Notes under the pieces: generated by a model
Database searches by the model: none
Seen by the model: only the letters and a program-made list of their open reading frames with translations
Told to the model about the DNA's origin: nothing
Made by a program: the position numbers and the translations under genes
Shown: piece by piece, positions 7,903 through 19,348 of the stretch
Layout of the letters: each line of letters begins with the position of its first letter
Numbering within the stretch: the stretch's first letter is position 1
Source: Micrococcaceae bacterium
Lineage (GTDB): Bacteria; Actinomycetota; Actinomycetes; Actinomycetales; Micrococcaceae
Assembly (NCBI GenBank): GCA_030452125.1
Contig: JAKDMV010000007.1
Span: 1 to 49,506 of the forward strand
Length of the DNA stretch: 49,506 nt
Direction of reading: 5' to 3'

Positions 7903-9714
7903 GTGCGAGAGTTCAGCGTACCCCCGCTCGTGGTCAGCCCCGCGACGTCCAACACCACGGATTTCGTGCTGGAAAAAGCGAATGGGACCAACCCGATGCT
8001 GTTCTCGCGGCCCGACGGTCACGGCGGATGGATCGATGTCTCGGCCCGGGAGTTCAGGGACGATGCCAGCGCCTTGGCCAAGGGCCTGATCGCCGCGGGG
8101 CTCGAAAAGGGCTCCCGGATCGGCATCATGTCCCGGACCCGCTACGAATGGACCCTGGTCGACTTCGCGATCTGGTTCGCCGGATGCATCTCCGTGCCGG
8201 TCTACGAGACCTCCTCCCCCAGCCAGGTCGCCTGGATCCTGGGTGACTGCGGGGCCGCAGCGGCCATCGTGGAATCACCGAACCACGAGAACGTGATCCG
8301 CCAGGCCTCCATCCAGGAGCAGCTCGAGGACATCGGACACATCTGGCAGATGGACGGCGATGGACTCGACGTCCTGCGCTCGGCCGGAACCGGGGTCAGC
8401 GACGAGGAACTGGAGGCACGTCGCTCCTCCATGGGACTCGAGACCGTGGCAACGATCATCTACACCTCGGGCACCACCGGACGCCCCAAAGGCTGCGAGC
8501 TGACCCACCTGAACTTCGTGGAACTGTCCCGCAACGCCCAGGAAGCCCTGCCCGAATGTGTTCATGAGGGGTCCTCGACCATCATGTTCCTGCCCCTGGC
8601 CCATGTGTTCGCCCGCTTCATCTCGGTCCTGGCCGTCGCCGGCGGCGCCAAGGTCGCCCACACCCCCGACATCAAGAACCTGCTCCCGGATCTGCAAGGC
8701 TTCAAGCCCACGTTCATCCTGGCCGTTCCACGGGTCTTCGAGAAGGTCTACAACTCCTCGATGCTCAAGGCCGAGGATGCCAGCAACGTCAAGGCCAGGA
8801 TCTTCCACGCAGCGGCGAAGACCGCCGTCCAGTTCTCCCGCGCCCAGGGCGAGGGCTCGGTGCCGCTGGCCTTGAAGCTGCGCCACGGCCTGTTCGACAA
8901 GCTCGTCTTCTCGAAGATCCGCGAGGCCATGGGCGGGCGCATCCAGTATGCGGTGTCCGGCGGTGGCCCGCTGGGCGAACGCCTCGGGCACTTCTTCAAC
9001 GGTGCCGGGCTGATGATCCTCGAAGGCTACGGCCTCACCGAGACCACCGCCCCGATCACCGTGAACACCCCGAGCAAGCTGAAGATCGGCACCGTTGGCA
9101 GGCCGCTGCCGGGCAACGCCGTGAAGATCGCCGACGACGGCGAGATCCTCACCCGGGGCGTCTGCCTCATGGCCGGATACCACAACCGACCGGATCTGCG
9201 CACGGAGGCGTTCGACGACGACTGGTTCCGCACCGGCGACATCGGCGAGCTCGATTCAGACGGGTTCCTGAAGATCACCGGGCGCAAGAAGGAAATCCTC
9301 GTGACCGCCAGCGGGAAGAACGTCATCCCCGGCTTGCTGGAGGACCAGATCCGCGCCGATGCCCTCGTCTCCCAGGCCCTGGTGGTCGGGGACAACCGCC
9401 CGTTCATCTCCGCCCTGGTCACCCTCGACGAGGAGGCCCTGCCCGGGTGGTTGGGCCGTCACCAGCTCGGATCGCTGACCGTGGAGCAGGCCGCCGAGCA
9501 CCCCAAGGTCCGTCAAAGCGTCCAGGCCGTCATCGACAAGGCCAACCAGACGGTTTCCCACGCCGAGGCCATCAAGGCCTTCCGCATCGTCCCCACGGAC
9601 TTCTCCGAGGCCTCCGGCCACCTGACCCCGTCGTTGAAGGTCAAGCGCGCCCAGGTGCTCAAGGACTTCGAAACGGTCGTCGAGGAGATCTACACGGCCA
9701 AGAAGCCGTCCTGA
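7903..9714 (+). CDS. fadD15: Long-chain acyl-CoA synthetase (FadD15-like)
   Basis: A 603-residue ANL-superfamily enzyme that activates long-chain fatty acids with ATP and CoA. The AMP-binding P-loop TSGTTGRPKG is at 188-197, the YGLTET motif starts at 376, and DDWFRTGDIGELD and the hinge GRKKEILVTASGK follow. The absence of extra domains and the LPLAHVFAR stretch fit the long-chain FadD15/FAA group found in most actinobacteria. The start is a GTG with GAGGAG seven bases upstream. It is transcribed alone, divergent from glkA, and ends in a strong terminator. Its intergenic palindromes suggest fatty-acid-responsive control, but the regulator is not in this window. Confidence 0.9.
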   Translation: MREFSVPPLVVSPATSNTTDFVLEKANGTNPMLFSRPDGHGGWIDVSAREFRDDASALAKGLIAAGLEKGSRIGIMSRTRYEWTLVDFAIWFAGCISVPVYETSSPSQVAWILGDCGAAAAIVESPNHENVIRQASIQEQLEDIGHIWQMDGDGLDVLRSAGTGVSDEELEARRSSMGLETVATIIYTSGTTGRPKGCELTHLNFVELSRNAQEALPECVHEGSSTIMFLPLAHVFARFISVLAVAGGAKVAHTPDIKNLLPDLQGFKPTFILAVPRVFEKVYNSSMLKAEDASNVKARIFHAAAKTAVQFSRAQGEGSVPLALKLRHGLFDKLVFSKIREAMGGRIQYAVSGGGPLGERLGHFFNGAGLMILEGYGLTETTAPITVNTPSKLKIGTVGRPLPGNAVKIADDGEILTRGVCLMAGYHNRPDLRTEAFDDDWFRTGDIGELDSDGFLKITGRKKEILVTASGKNVIPGLLEDQIRADALVSQALVVGDNRPFISALVTLDEEALPGWLGRHQLGSLTVEQAAEHPKVRQSVQAVIDKANQTVSHAEAIKAFRIVPTDFSEASGHLTPSLKVKRAQVLKDFETVVEEIYTAKKPS

Positions 9715-9729
9715 GCCCCGGTAGACAAC

Positions 9730-9767
9730 AGGCCGGGCCACGCACAGTGCGTGGCCCGGCCTTTTTG
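9730..9767 (+). terminator. Rho-independent terminator of fadD
   Basis: A perfect 15-base inverted repeat (9731-9745 with 9747-9761) ends in CTTTTT. It lies 16 bases after the fadD stop and in front of the convergent mycothione reductase gene. Confidence 0.9.
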
Positions 9768-9787
9768 TGTGCTGCGGTGCGGCTCCG

Positions 9788-11209
9788 CTACAGCGGTGCG
9801 TCCTCCCCGGCGGGCAGCTCAAGGCCCAGCAACGCATTCTCCACGACCTCGGTCAACGCCGGGTGGATCCAGTAGGGGCGCCGGGCCATCTCGACGACCC
9901 CGAGCCCGGTGGCCATGGCCTGGATGAGCGGCTGGATGAGGATCGAGGCCTCGTGTCCCATCACATGGGCCCCCAGCAACAAGCCGGTCGACCGGGAGGC
10001 CACCAGCTTGAGGATGCCTTCCTGGTCCTCCATCGCCCATCCGTAGGCCGTGGAGCCATAATCCTGCACGACGGTGACGACGTCCTCGGGGTCCTGCGCC
10101 CGGGCCGTGGCCTGTTCGCCGGTCAGTCCCACCGAGGCGATCTGCGGATCGGTGAAGACCGCTGCCGGGACGAAGGACCGGTCGGTGGAGCGCAGCTGCC
10201 CGGGGTGTTCGAGGTTATGCGCCACCACCCGGGCTTCGCGGTTGGCGACATGTTTGAGCTGCTGTTCGTTGGAGGCATCGCCCAGGGCATAGCACCCGGG
10301 TAGCGCCTGACCCCCGGAGAGCACCCGCTGGAACCCGTCCACCGCCAACCGGCCGTCATGTTCCAGGTCCAATCCGGCGGCTTCGGCCCCGATCCGGTCC
10401 GAGTTCGGCACCCGGCCGGTGGCCATCAGCACGACGTCGGCGACCACTTCCACGGGCCCTTCAGCGGTCTCGAAGTGCCCGGTGACGGTTCCGTCGTCGT
10501 TCTCGGTGACGGCACTGAGGGCATGGTCCAGCTTCAGGGTCCAGCGTCGGGCGGCGGACTGCGTGAACCGGCGGGAGATCTCCTGGTCGTGATGGCGCAG
10601 CAGGGCCGCGGAACGGTTCGCTTGGATGACCTGGGAGCCCAGGCCATGGAAGACGTGGGCGAACTCGGCGGCGATGAAGCCGCCACCGACGATCAGCACC
10701 CGTTCCGGCAGCGCGTCCAGGCGCATCACGGTATCCGAGGTGTGGACCTGGGGCAGCTCCACACCGGGGACCTCGGGCAGCACGGCCCGGGAGCCGGAGG
10801 CCAAAACAATCTGGTCGGCGGTGATGACCTGCCCGGATTCGGTGACCAGCGTCCGCGGGTCACGCAGCCGGACGCTCTCGGTGTAGACGTCGACGTTCTC
10901 GAGCTCCTGGTCCCGGTAGCGCAGACCGTCGGCCGAAATCGCATCGATCCGCCCGAAGATCCTGTCCCGGATCCCCGGCCAGTCGGTTCCACGGTGTTCC
11001 AAGTCGACCCCGAGACGGGCCGCTTCCCGGGGGGAGGCGGCCAGGGTGGCCGGGTAGACGAACATCTTCGTGGGGATGCACCCCACGTTCAGGCAGGTCC
11101 CGCCGAAGGTCCCGGCGTCGATCATGGCGACCTTCTTATCGTCCCAGAAACCGGTGATCAGTGAATTGCCGGATCCGGATCCGACGATGGCCAGGTCATA
11201 ATGCGTCAA
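9788..11209 (-). CDS. mtr: Mycothione reductase
   Basis: An NADPH-dependent flavoprotein disulfide reductase of 473 residues that regenerates mycothiol from mycothione. The FAD-binding GSGSGN is at the N-terminus, and the redox pair is C39 and C44 in GGTCLNVGCIPTK. The NADPH-binding motif VGGGFIAAEFAH lies mid-protein, and the C-terminal active-site stretch is HPALTE. The start MTHYDLAIVGSGSGN is characteristic of Mtr, as distinct from lipoamide dehydrogenase and glutathione reductase. Mycothiol is restricted to actinobacteria, so this gene also supports the taxonomic call. It begins five bases after the stop of the MinD-like ATPase gene, so the two are likely one transcript. Why these two functions share an operon is not obvious. 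Confidence 0.93.
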   Translation of the reverse strand: MTHYDLAIVGSGSGNSLITGFWDDKKVAMIDAGTFGGTCLNVGCIPTKMFVYPATLAASPREAARLGVDLEHRGTDWPGIRDRIFGRIDAISADGLRYRDQELENVDVYTESVRLRDPRTLVTESGQVITADQIVLASGSRAVLPEVPGVELPQVHTSDTVMRLDALPERVLIVGGGFIAAEFAHVFHGLGSQVIQANRSAALLRHHDQEISRRFTQSAARRWTLKLDHALSAVTENDDGTVTGHFETAEGPVEVVADVVLMATGRVPNSDRIGAEAAGLDLEHDGRLAVDGFQRVLSGGQALPGCYALGDASNEQQLKHVANREARVVAHNLEHPGQLRSTDRSFVPAAVFTDPQIASVGLTGEQATARAQDPEDVVTVVQDYGSTAYGWAMEDQEGILKLVASRSTGLLLGAHVMGHEASILIQPLIQAMATGLGVVEMARRPYWIHPALTEVVENALLGLELPAGEDAPL

Positions 11210-11214
11210 GTGAT

Positions 11215-12555
11215 TCAGCCCTTCAGTTCGTCCACGACCAACGCCGCGAGCTCCATCACGGCGTCGCGGGTGCCCGGTTTGAGCCGGTCCAGGGAGACCC
11301 GGGACCCTTCGGCCAGATGCGGATCATGCGGCAGCCGAACGACCGTGGCGACGCGCGAGCGAAAATGCGATTCGATCTCCTCGACGTTCACCCCGCGACC
11401 GGTTCCGGAGGACTGGTTGATGACCACGATCGCATTCTTCGCCAGCTCGGTGCGCCCGTGGGCCTCCAGCCAGGACAGTGTCTCGGAGGCCAACCGGGCT
11501 TCGTCGACACTGGCCCCGGAGACCAGGACGACGGCATCGGCCTTCTCCAGGGTGCCCTTCATGACCGTATGGACCATCCCGGTCCCGGAATCGGTGAGCA
11601 CGATGGAGTAGTACTTCGAAAGCAGCTCGGTGACGGCACGGTAGTCGGCGTCGTCGAACGCCTCGGCCACCCGCGGGTCGGTGTCCGAGGCCAGCACGTG
11701 CAGACGTGATCCTTCCCGTGCGGCATAGGAGGAGAGCTTGGCGAAGGTGTCGACGCTGAAACGGTGTTGGACCAGGTTCCGGGCGGTGAACTCCGATTTG
11801 CCCGGCGAGCGGTCGCTGAGCGTCCCGCGGTCGGGGTTGGCGTCCAGGGCGATGACCCGGTCCTCCCGGATCTGCGCCAGGGCCATGCCCAGCAGGGTGG
11901 TCACCGTGGTCTTGCCGACTCCTCCCTTCCGGGACAGGACGGGGACGTAGCGGGTAGTTCCGGGCAAGGGGGCCGAAATCCGGTGTTGCATCTGCCGGCG
12001 GATCCGCACGGCGTCCGAATCCCCGACGTTGACCCGGCCTAAGGAGGCCCGGAACAACAGGCGACGCCATCCGCCCACGGGTTCGCGGTCCCGGGGTTCG
12101 AGCAGCCGGTCGGGCGTCAGCTGCGAAGCACTTTCGGGGGCCTTGGGCTGCGGGGCCGCGCCGGCTCCGGCGGTGGTTCCCGCCCCGACGCCGGCGGAGG
12201 CGGTGGCGGTGGCTGTGGCCGGGCCGGGGCCCGGGGTTCCCCCCACCGGACCGGCGGTGCCGGCCCCGGGGTCCTGCTGGTCGGTCGGTGCTGCAGGGAT
12301 GACCATGCCCTGGGCCAGCGGGCGCGGATCGGAGGGATCCGCGGCCGTTGCCTCGTCCTGGTCCACCGGCTGCCAATCGGAGAGGTCCGGCAGGTCGGCG
12401 GCCCCATGGCCGGCCCCCGCGGATTTGAGGTCCTCGCCGAGGTCCTCCTCCGGGGTGTCGGTTCTGGGCTCCGACGGGTCCACTTCGTCGTGCGGAGCCG
12501 GTTCCGGGGTCTCCGGGGCTTCGTCGTCGTCGTGGTTCTGGTGCGGCTGGGTCAT
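11215..12555 (-). CDS. MinD/ParA-like ATPase with long disordered N-terminal region
   Basis: A 446-residue protein in two parts. The first ~195 residues are low-complexity, first acidic (Asp, Glu, Pro) and then rich in Ala, Gly and Pro. The C-terminal ~250 residues are a P-loop ATPase with a deviant Walker A KGGVGKTT at 210-217, ALDANPD for the A' site and VLTDSGTGM for Walker B. ATPases with this build occur in actinobacteria, some linked to type VII secretion (EspI-like) and some to polar or septal positioning. No type VII genes are seen here. It is followed directly by mtr, and a terminator of pyc lies just upstream. The partner and cargo are unknown. Confidence is high for the fold and low for the role. 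Confidence 0.75.
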   Translation of the reverse strand: MTQPHQNHDDDEAPETPEPAPHDEVDPSEPRTDTPEEDLGEDLKSAGAGHGAADLPDLSDWQPVDQDEATAADPSDPRPLAQGMVIPAAPTDQQDPGAGTAGPVGGTPGPGPATATATASAGVGAGTTAGAGAAPQPKAPESASQLTPDRLLEPRDREPVGGWRRLLFRASLGRVNVGDSDAVRIRRQMQHRISAPLPGTTRYVPVLSRKGGVGKTTVTTLLGMALAQIREDRVIALDANPDRGTLSDRSPGKSEFTARNLVQHRFSVDTFAKLSSYAAREGSRLHVLASDTDPRVAEAFDDADYRAVTELLSKYYSIVLTDSGTGMVHTVMKGTLEKADAVVLVSGASVDEARLASETLSWLEAHGRTELAKNAIVVINQSSGTGRGVNVEEIESHFRSRVATVVRLPHDPHLAEGSRVSLDRLKPGTRDAVMELAALVVDELKG

Positions 12556-12612
12556 GGCATCCTCTGCGGAAAGTACTGGCTGTAGGAACGTCAGCCATCA
12601 CCCTAACGCACC

Positions 12613-12650
12613 GACGGGACGCCCACCGTGTCGTCGGTGGACGTCCCGTC
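12613..12650 (-). terminator. Terminator of pyruvate carboxylase gene
   Basis: Sixteen-base arms (12613-12628 and 12635-12650) pair with a single G-T wobble around a six-base loop. The element starts 20 bases after the pyc stop on the minus strand. There is no clear U-run. Confidence 0.6.
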
Positions 12651-12669
12651 CTGCGGTGGTACGGCGGCC

Positions 12670-16116
<3,447 letters not shown>

Positions 16117-16228
16117 GGTTCTCCTGCATGGTGTCTGTTCGGACAGGACGAACGCAACGGTCTCCCCGGGTCTCGGGGGGTTTTGCCTCCGTGCGTCAGG
16201 CGCGAAGCGTAGATTCAAGCCTGCGCTC

Positions 16229-16256
16229 ACCTTACAGTGGGCCATCACACAGCTAA
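16229..16256 (-). promoter_or_regulatory. Candidate sigma-A-type promoter of pyc
   Basis: On the minus strand TTAGCT (16251-16256) and TAAGGT (16229-16234) are 16 bases apart. This is a fair match for an actinobacterial housekeeping promoter. It would give a 5' leader of about 105 bases. The leader includes the small inverted repeat CTGT-TCGG-ACAG near 16134-16145. Confidence 0.4.
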
Positions 16257-16366
16257 AACTCTATTTCTTCATGACCTGAGCCACACCGTGGCAGGGGGAG
16301 GCGCCGAACGGCGGGGCCACCCTATGATGGTTGGGAGCCGAATCAGCGTAAAAAAACAGTAAGGTC

Positions 16367-17200
16367 GTGGTCCGTTCCGTGCAGGTCGTGAGCATCAGCA
16401 GTCTCAAGGGTGGCGTTGGCAAGACGTCGGTCACCCTCGGTTTGGCGTCGGCGGCGCTGGCCGCCGGTATCCCGACCCTGGTGGTGGACCTCGACCCACA
16501 TGCCGATGCCAGTACCGGCCTGGGCGTGGAACCCAACGGTGACAACGACATCGGACACCTGCTGAAGAACGCCCGCCGTGGCGACATCACCGCCGCAGCG
16601 GTCCCCAGCCCGTGGACCGGCAGGGCCCCGGCGTCCTCCGGCAAGACCGGGCCGGCCGTGCTCGACGTGGCCGTCGGCGGGGCCTTCAGCGGCATCTACG
16701 ACCGTCCCGACCTGCGGTTGCGCCATCTGCGCCGCTTGAAACAGCTGCTCGCGCGCCAGACACGGTACGAACTGGTGCTCATCGACTGCCCGCCCTCGTT
16801 GAACGGGCTGACCCGCATGGCCTGGACCGCCAGCAACGACGTGCTCCTCGTCGCCGAACCGAGCCTGTTCTCCGTCGCCGGCACCGAACGCACCCTGCGG
16901 GCCCTGGAACTCTTCCGCAGCGAGTTCGTCCCGGGACTGCAGACCGCCGGGGTGGTGGCCAACCGGGTCCGCCAGTCCTCGGCCGAGCAGCGTTTCCGGC
17001 TCGAGGAGATGCGCACCATGTTCGGTGATGCACTGCTCTCCCCCGTGTTGCCCGACCAGGCGAACTGGCAGCAGATCCAGGGTGCCGCCTACCCCGTCCA
17101 CCAATGGCCCGGCGACGCCGCCCGCCAGTCGGCGGAACGCTTCGATGAACTCCTGGCCGGGCTGCGCACCGGACCGGACAGCACCACCACGTCGCGCTAG
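16367..17200 (+). CDS. ParA-family ATPase
   Basis: A 277-residue ParA/Soj-type ATPase. The deviant Walker A KGGVGKT is at 14-20, the A' motif is VVDLDPHADAST, Walker B is VLIDCPPSLN, and NRV marks the adenine site. No ParB gene or centromere-like repeat lies beside it, so this is an orphan ParA, distinct from the parA of the scp operon. Homologues with an N-terminus like QVVSISSLKGGVGKTSVTLG are widespread in Micrococcaceae beside the garA-ftsR cluster. The start is uncertain: the GTG at 16379 (273 residues) has AAGGT upstream and gives the cleaner N-terminus. TATGAT at 16323-16328 could be its -10. Its cargo is unknown. Confidence 0.85.
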   Translation: MVRSVQVVSISSLKGGVGKTSVTLGLASAALAAGIPTLVVDLDPHADASTGLGVEPNGDNDIGHLLKNARRGDITAAAVPSPWTGRAPASSGKTGPAVLDVAVGGAFSGIYDRPDLRLRHLRRLKQLLARQTRYELVLIDCPPSLNGLTRMAWTASNDVLLVAEPSLFSVAGTERTLRALELFRSEFVPGLQTAGVVANRVRQSSAEQRFRLEEMRTMFGDALLSPVLPDQANWQQIQGAAYPVHQWPGDAARQSAERFDELLAGLRTGPDSTTTSR

Positions 17201-17217
17201 GGGCTTCCCGGCCCCGG

Positions 17218-17266
17218 ACGAGGAACGGCGCGCACCCCCTTCCCGGGGATGCGCGCCGTTCCTCGT
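17218..17266. terminator. Bidirectional terminator between ParA-like and resR genes
   Basis: Perfect 17-base arms (17218-17234 and 17250-17266) enclose an inner CCCCC/CGGGG pairing. The hairpin lies between convergent genes, so it can stop both transcripts. U-runs are weak. Confidence 0.75.
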
Positions 17267-17300
17267 TGACCGGTTCCACGGACCGGAACCGATGACGTCT

Positions 17301-17897
17301 CTAGCTGGCGGACTTCTTCGCCGCACGACGGCGGGCCAATTCGTCGCCCGGGAAGACCTCTTCCTCGACGACGGCATGCTCGCTGGGTAGTTCGGCCAGA
17401 CTGCCTTCGACCTCGCGCCAGACACGGCCCACGGCAATGCCGAAGACGCCCTGTCCGCCCTGGACCAGGTCGATGACCTCGTCGGCGGAGGTGCATTCGT
17501 AGACGGAGGCCCCGTCGCTCATCAAGGTGATCTGGGCCAGATCCTCCACACCTCGTTCGCGCAGGTGCACGACGGCGGAACGAATCTGCTGCAGGGAGAC
17601 CCCGGTGTCCAGCAGCCGCTTGACGACCTTGAGGACCAGGATGTCCCGGAAGCTGTAGAGGCGCTGGCTGCCGGAGCCTGCGGCCCCGCGTACGGCTGGT
17701 TCGACCAGCCCGGTCCGGGCCCAGTAGTCGAGTTGGCGGTAGGTGATCCCGGCCGCCTTGCAGACCACGGTGCCCCGGTATCCCGCCCCTTCGTCCAGGA
17801 CGGGCAGGTCCTCGGTGAACAGCAGGCCCTGGGAATTGTCTCCGGCGCCCGTCTGGCCGGGGCCTGACGCCCCGCTATGCTCACCTATCGGACTCAC
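17301..17897 (-). CDS. MerR-family regulator, ResR/McdR (Rv1830) type
   Basis: A MerR-type transcription factor of 198 residues from the GTG at 17897, chosen because AGGAGGG lies five bases upstream. After a ~30-residue flexible start comes the winged helix: GYRGTVVCKAAGITYRQLDY followed by WARTGLVEP, with the RLYSFRDILVLKVVKRLL helix and GVSLQQIR. The C-terminal half carries no cysteine cluster, so metal sensing is unlikely. It is the last gene of garA-ftsR-bfn-resR, the order of Rv1827-Rv1830 and of cg1630-cg1633. In M. tuberculosis Rv1830 (ResR/McdR) affects growth, division and antibiotic recovery. The gene has its own promoter and a SoxR-box-like palindrome upstream, which suggests autoregulation. 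Confidence 0.85.
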   Translation of the reverse strand: MSPIGEHSGASGPGQTGAGDNSQGLLFTEDLPVLDEGAGYRGTVVCKAAGITYRQLDYWARTGLVEPAVRGAAGSGSQRLYSFRDILVLKVVKRLLDTGVSLQQIRSAVVHLRERGVEDLAQITLMSDGASVYECTSADEVIDLVQGGQGVFGIAVGRVWREVEGSLAELPSEHAVVEEEVFPGDELARRRAAKKSAS

Positions 17898-17915
17898 GTG
17901 GACCCTCCTAGTTGA

Positions 17916-17938
17916 AAACTCCCCCCAATAGGGAGTTT
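17916..17938 (-). promoter_or_regulatory. Inverted repeat in the resR leader, next to its ribosome binding site
   Basis: AAACTCCC and GGGAGTTT form perfect eight-base arms with a seven-base loop. On the minus strand the hairpin is followed by TTTC and, seven bases after the arm, by the AGGAGGG of resR (17903-17909). It could be a weak terminator or attenuator, or a DNA operator downstream of the promoter. Confidence 0.5.
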
Positions 17939-18026
17939 GCCAGCTGTCGGGGAACCGTGGCGGCATCGGATGCCGTCCACTGTGCCGAGTGATGGGACAG
18001 CGAAGCAATGGGATTCTTATGCTTTG

Positions 18027-18076
18027 ACGGTACGGCTGAACCAGTCCCACGTCAAAGACCTTCAAGTTTAACTTGA
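18027..18076 (-). promoter_or_regulatory. resR promoter with SoxR-box-like MerR operator
   Basis: On the minus strand TTGACG (18050-18055) and TACCGT (18027-18032) are exactly 17 bases apart, a good sigma-A promoter. A perfect palindrome with seven-base arms, TCAAGTT-T-AACTTGA, is at 18062-18076 just upstream of the -35. The SoxR box (CCTCAAG...CTTGAGG) has the same half-site. An additional inverted repeat CTTTGACG...CGTCAAAG spans 18022-18057. FtsR or ResR, both MerR proteins encoded here, are the natural candidates to bind it. Confidence 0.6.
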
Positions 18077-18086
18077 GGGCGTGTCG

Positions 18087-18569
18087 CTACTTGTCGAAAT
18101 CCTCGGGTTCGACGTCGGCGAGGAACTCGCGGAATTCGCGCACCTGGTCCTCTGCGGCCTCTTCGGTGGAGCCCTCGTCGTTGACCAGGACCCCCGCCTC
18201 CTCCAGTACTTCCTCGGCGCAGGTGATGGGGCATCCGGCCCGCAGGGCGAAGGCGATCGCATCCGAGGCCCGCGAGTCCACGGTGGCCCCGCCGTCGAAC
18301 TCCAGTTCGGCGTAGAAGACCGTTTCCTTCACCGACACCAGCCGGGCCTCCACCAGGGGGTGGCCCAGTGCCGAGGTGATGGTCTCCAGCAGGTCGTGGG
18401 TCATCGGCCGGGGGGTGCCCATCCCCTGCTGGGTCATGGCGATGGCCGAGGCTTCGGGGGTGCCGATCCAGATCGGCAAGTGGCGGGGGCCGTCGATTTC
18501 CTTGAGCAGTACCAACGGCTGGTTGGAGGGTAGTTCGATCCGGACTCCGACGAGCATCAGTTCTCGCAT
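18087..18569 (-). CDS. Bifunctional nuclease-family protein (DUF151, Rv1829 type)
   Basis: A 160-residue protein of the BFN/DUF151 family, opening with MRELMLVGVRIELPSNQPLVLL and carrying the conserved PIWIGTPEASAIA and the DSRASDAIAFALR segment. Plant members have DNase and RNase activity; the bacterial role is not settled. The C-terminal 30 residues are acidic. GGAGGAA precedes the ATG. It lies 18 bases after ftsR and is followed by the separate promoter of resR, in the same order as Rv1828-Rv1829-Rv1830. A regulatory or RNA-turnover role beside two MerR proteins is plausible but unproven. Confidence 0.9.
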   Translation of the reverse strand: MRELMLVGVRIELPSNQPLVLLKEIDGPRHLPIWIGTPEASAIAMTQQGMGTPRPMTHDLLETITSALGHPLVEARLVSVKETVFYAELEFDGGATVDSRASDAIAFALRAGCPITCAEEVLEEAGVLVNDEGSTEEAAEDQVREFREFLADVEPEDFDK

Positions 18570-18587
18570 GGGTTCCTCCTGCAGCGC

Positions 18588-19337
18588 CTAGTGGTCCATC
18601 TTTGCGATCGAGCCGTTGACCAGGGCGCTATGCAGGGCCAGGCAGGCGTCGCTGATTTCGCGCGCGGTCTCCGCCGCGCTGGCGCGCGAGGAGACGTCAC
18701 GACGACTGGCCAGCGGGGCGACGGCCCGTTCGACCAATCCGATTTCACGGTCCGCGGCGGCGCGGAAGCCACGCAGGTGCCGTGGTTCGATCCCGTGTCC
18801 AGCCAGCTTGGCGCTGGCGGTGGCTATGCGCACGGCATGTTCGTCGAAGCGCTGGTCGTCCTCGGAGATGATGCCGTAGGCCAGCAGCTCGGAGACCAGG
18901 TCGTCCGAGGCCCCGGTGGCCCCTTGGAGTTCGGCCCGGGTCAGCGGCCGGGTGTGCCCGGCGATCTCCTGGGCCAACTGGTCGGTCACGCTGCGCGGGG
19001 TCAAGGTCAGCCCGCTGGCCAACTGGTCGGGGCGTTCACCCCGGTCGACGGCGTCCAGATAATCCTTGATGACCTTCAACGGAAGGTACTGGTCCCGCTG
19101 CAGGGACAGGATGAAGCGCAGCCGGTCGATGTCCGTGGCCGTGTACTTGCGGTATCCGGCGGCGGTGCGCTGCGGGGTGATCAACCCCTTTTCCTCGAGG
19201 AAGCGGATCTTCGAGGCCGTGGTCTGCGGGAAGTCCGCCGAGAGTTCGGTGAGGACCTCGCCGATGTTGAGCACACTGGGCCGGGAGGTGTCGGCGCCTA
19301 CGCCGACACCCCGGCGGGAGTGCGCGGATGAAACCAC
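18588..19337 (-). CDS. ftsR: MerR-family regulator FtsR (Rv1828 type)
   Basis: A 249-residue MerR-type regulator. The winged-helix domain spans about 22-95: LNIGEVLTELS, then ASKIRFLEEKGLITPQR, AGYRKYTATDIDRLRFIL and LPLKVIKDYL. The rest forms helices for dimerization, with no metal-binding cysteines. In Corynebacterium glutamicum FtsR activates ftsZ. The homologue Rv1828 is essential in M. tuberculosis. The likely start is the GTG at 19337, 11 bases after garA, with no strong ribosome binding site, so coupling to garA translation is possible. It shares an operon with garA and bfn. Confidence 0.88.
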   Translation of the reverse strand: MVSSAHSRRGVGVGADTSRPSVLNIGEVLTELSADFPQTTASKIRFLEEKGLITPQRTAAGYRKYTATDIDRLRFILSLQRDQYLPLKVIKDYLDAVDRGERPDQLASGLTLTPRSVTDQLAQEIAGHTRPLTRAELQGATGASDDLVSELLAYGIISEDDQRFDEHAVRIATASAKLAGHGIEPRHLRGFRAAADREIGLVERAVAPLASRRDVSSRASAAETAREISDACLALHSALVNGSIAKMDH

Positions 19338-19348
19338 AGGGATGACCG

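Noticed and set aside
16249..16378. An N-terminal extension for pyc up to 16248
   Set aside because: The 44 extra codons have no homology that I recognise and include the putative pyc promoter. The ATG at 16116 has a good ribosome binding site and the standard N-terminus.
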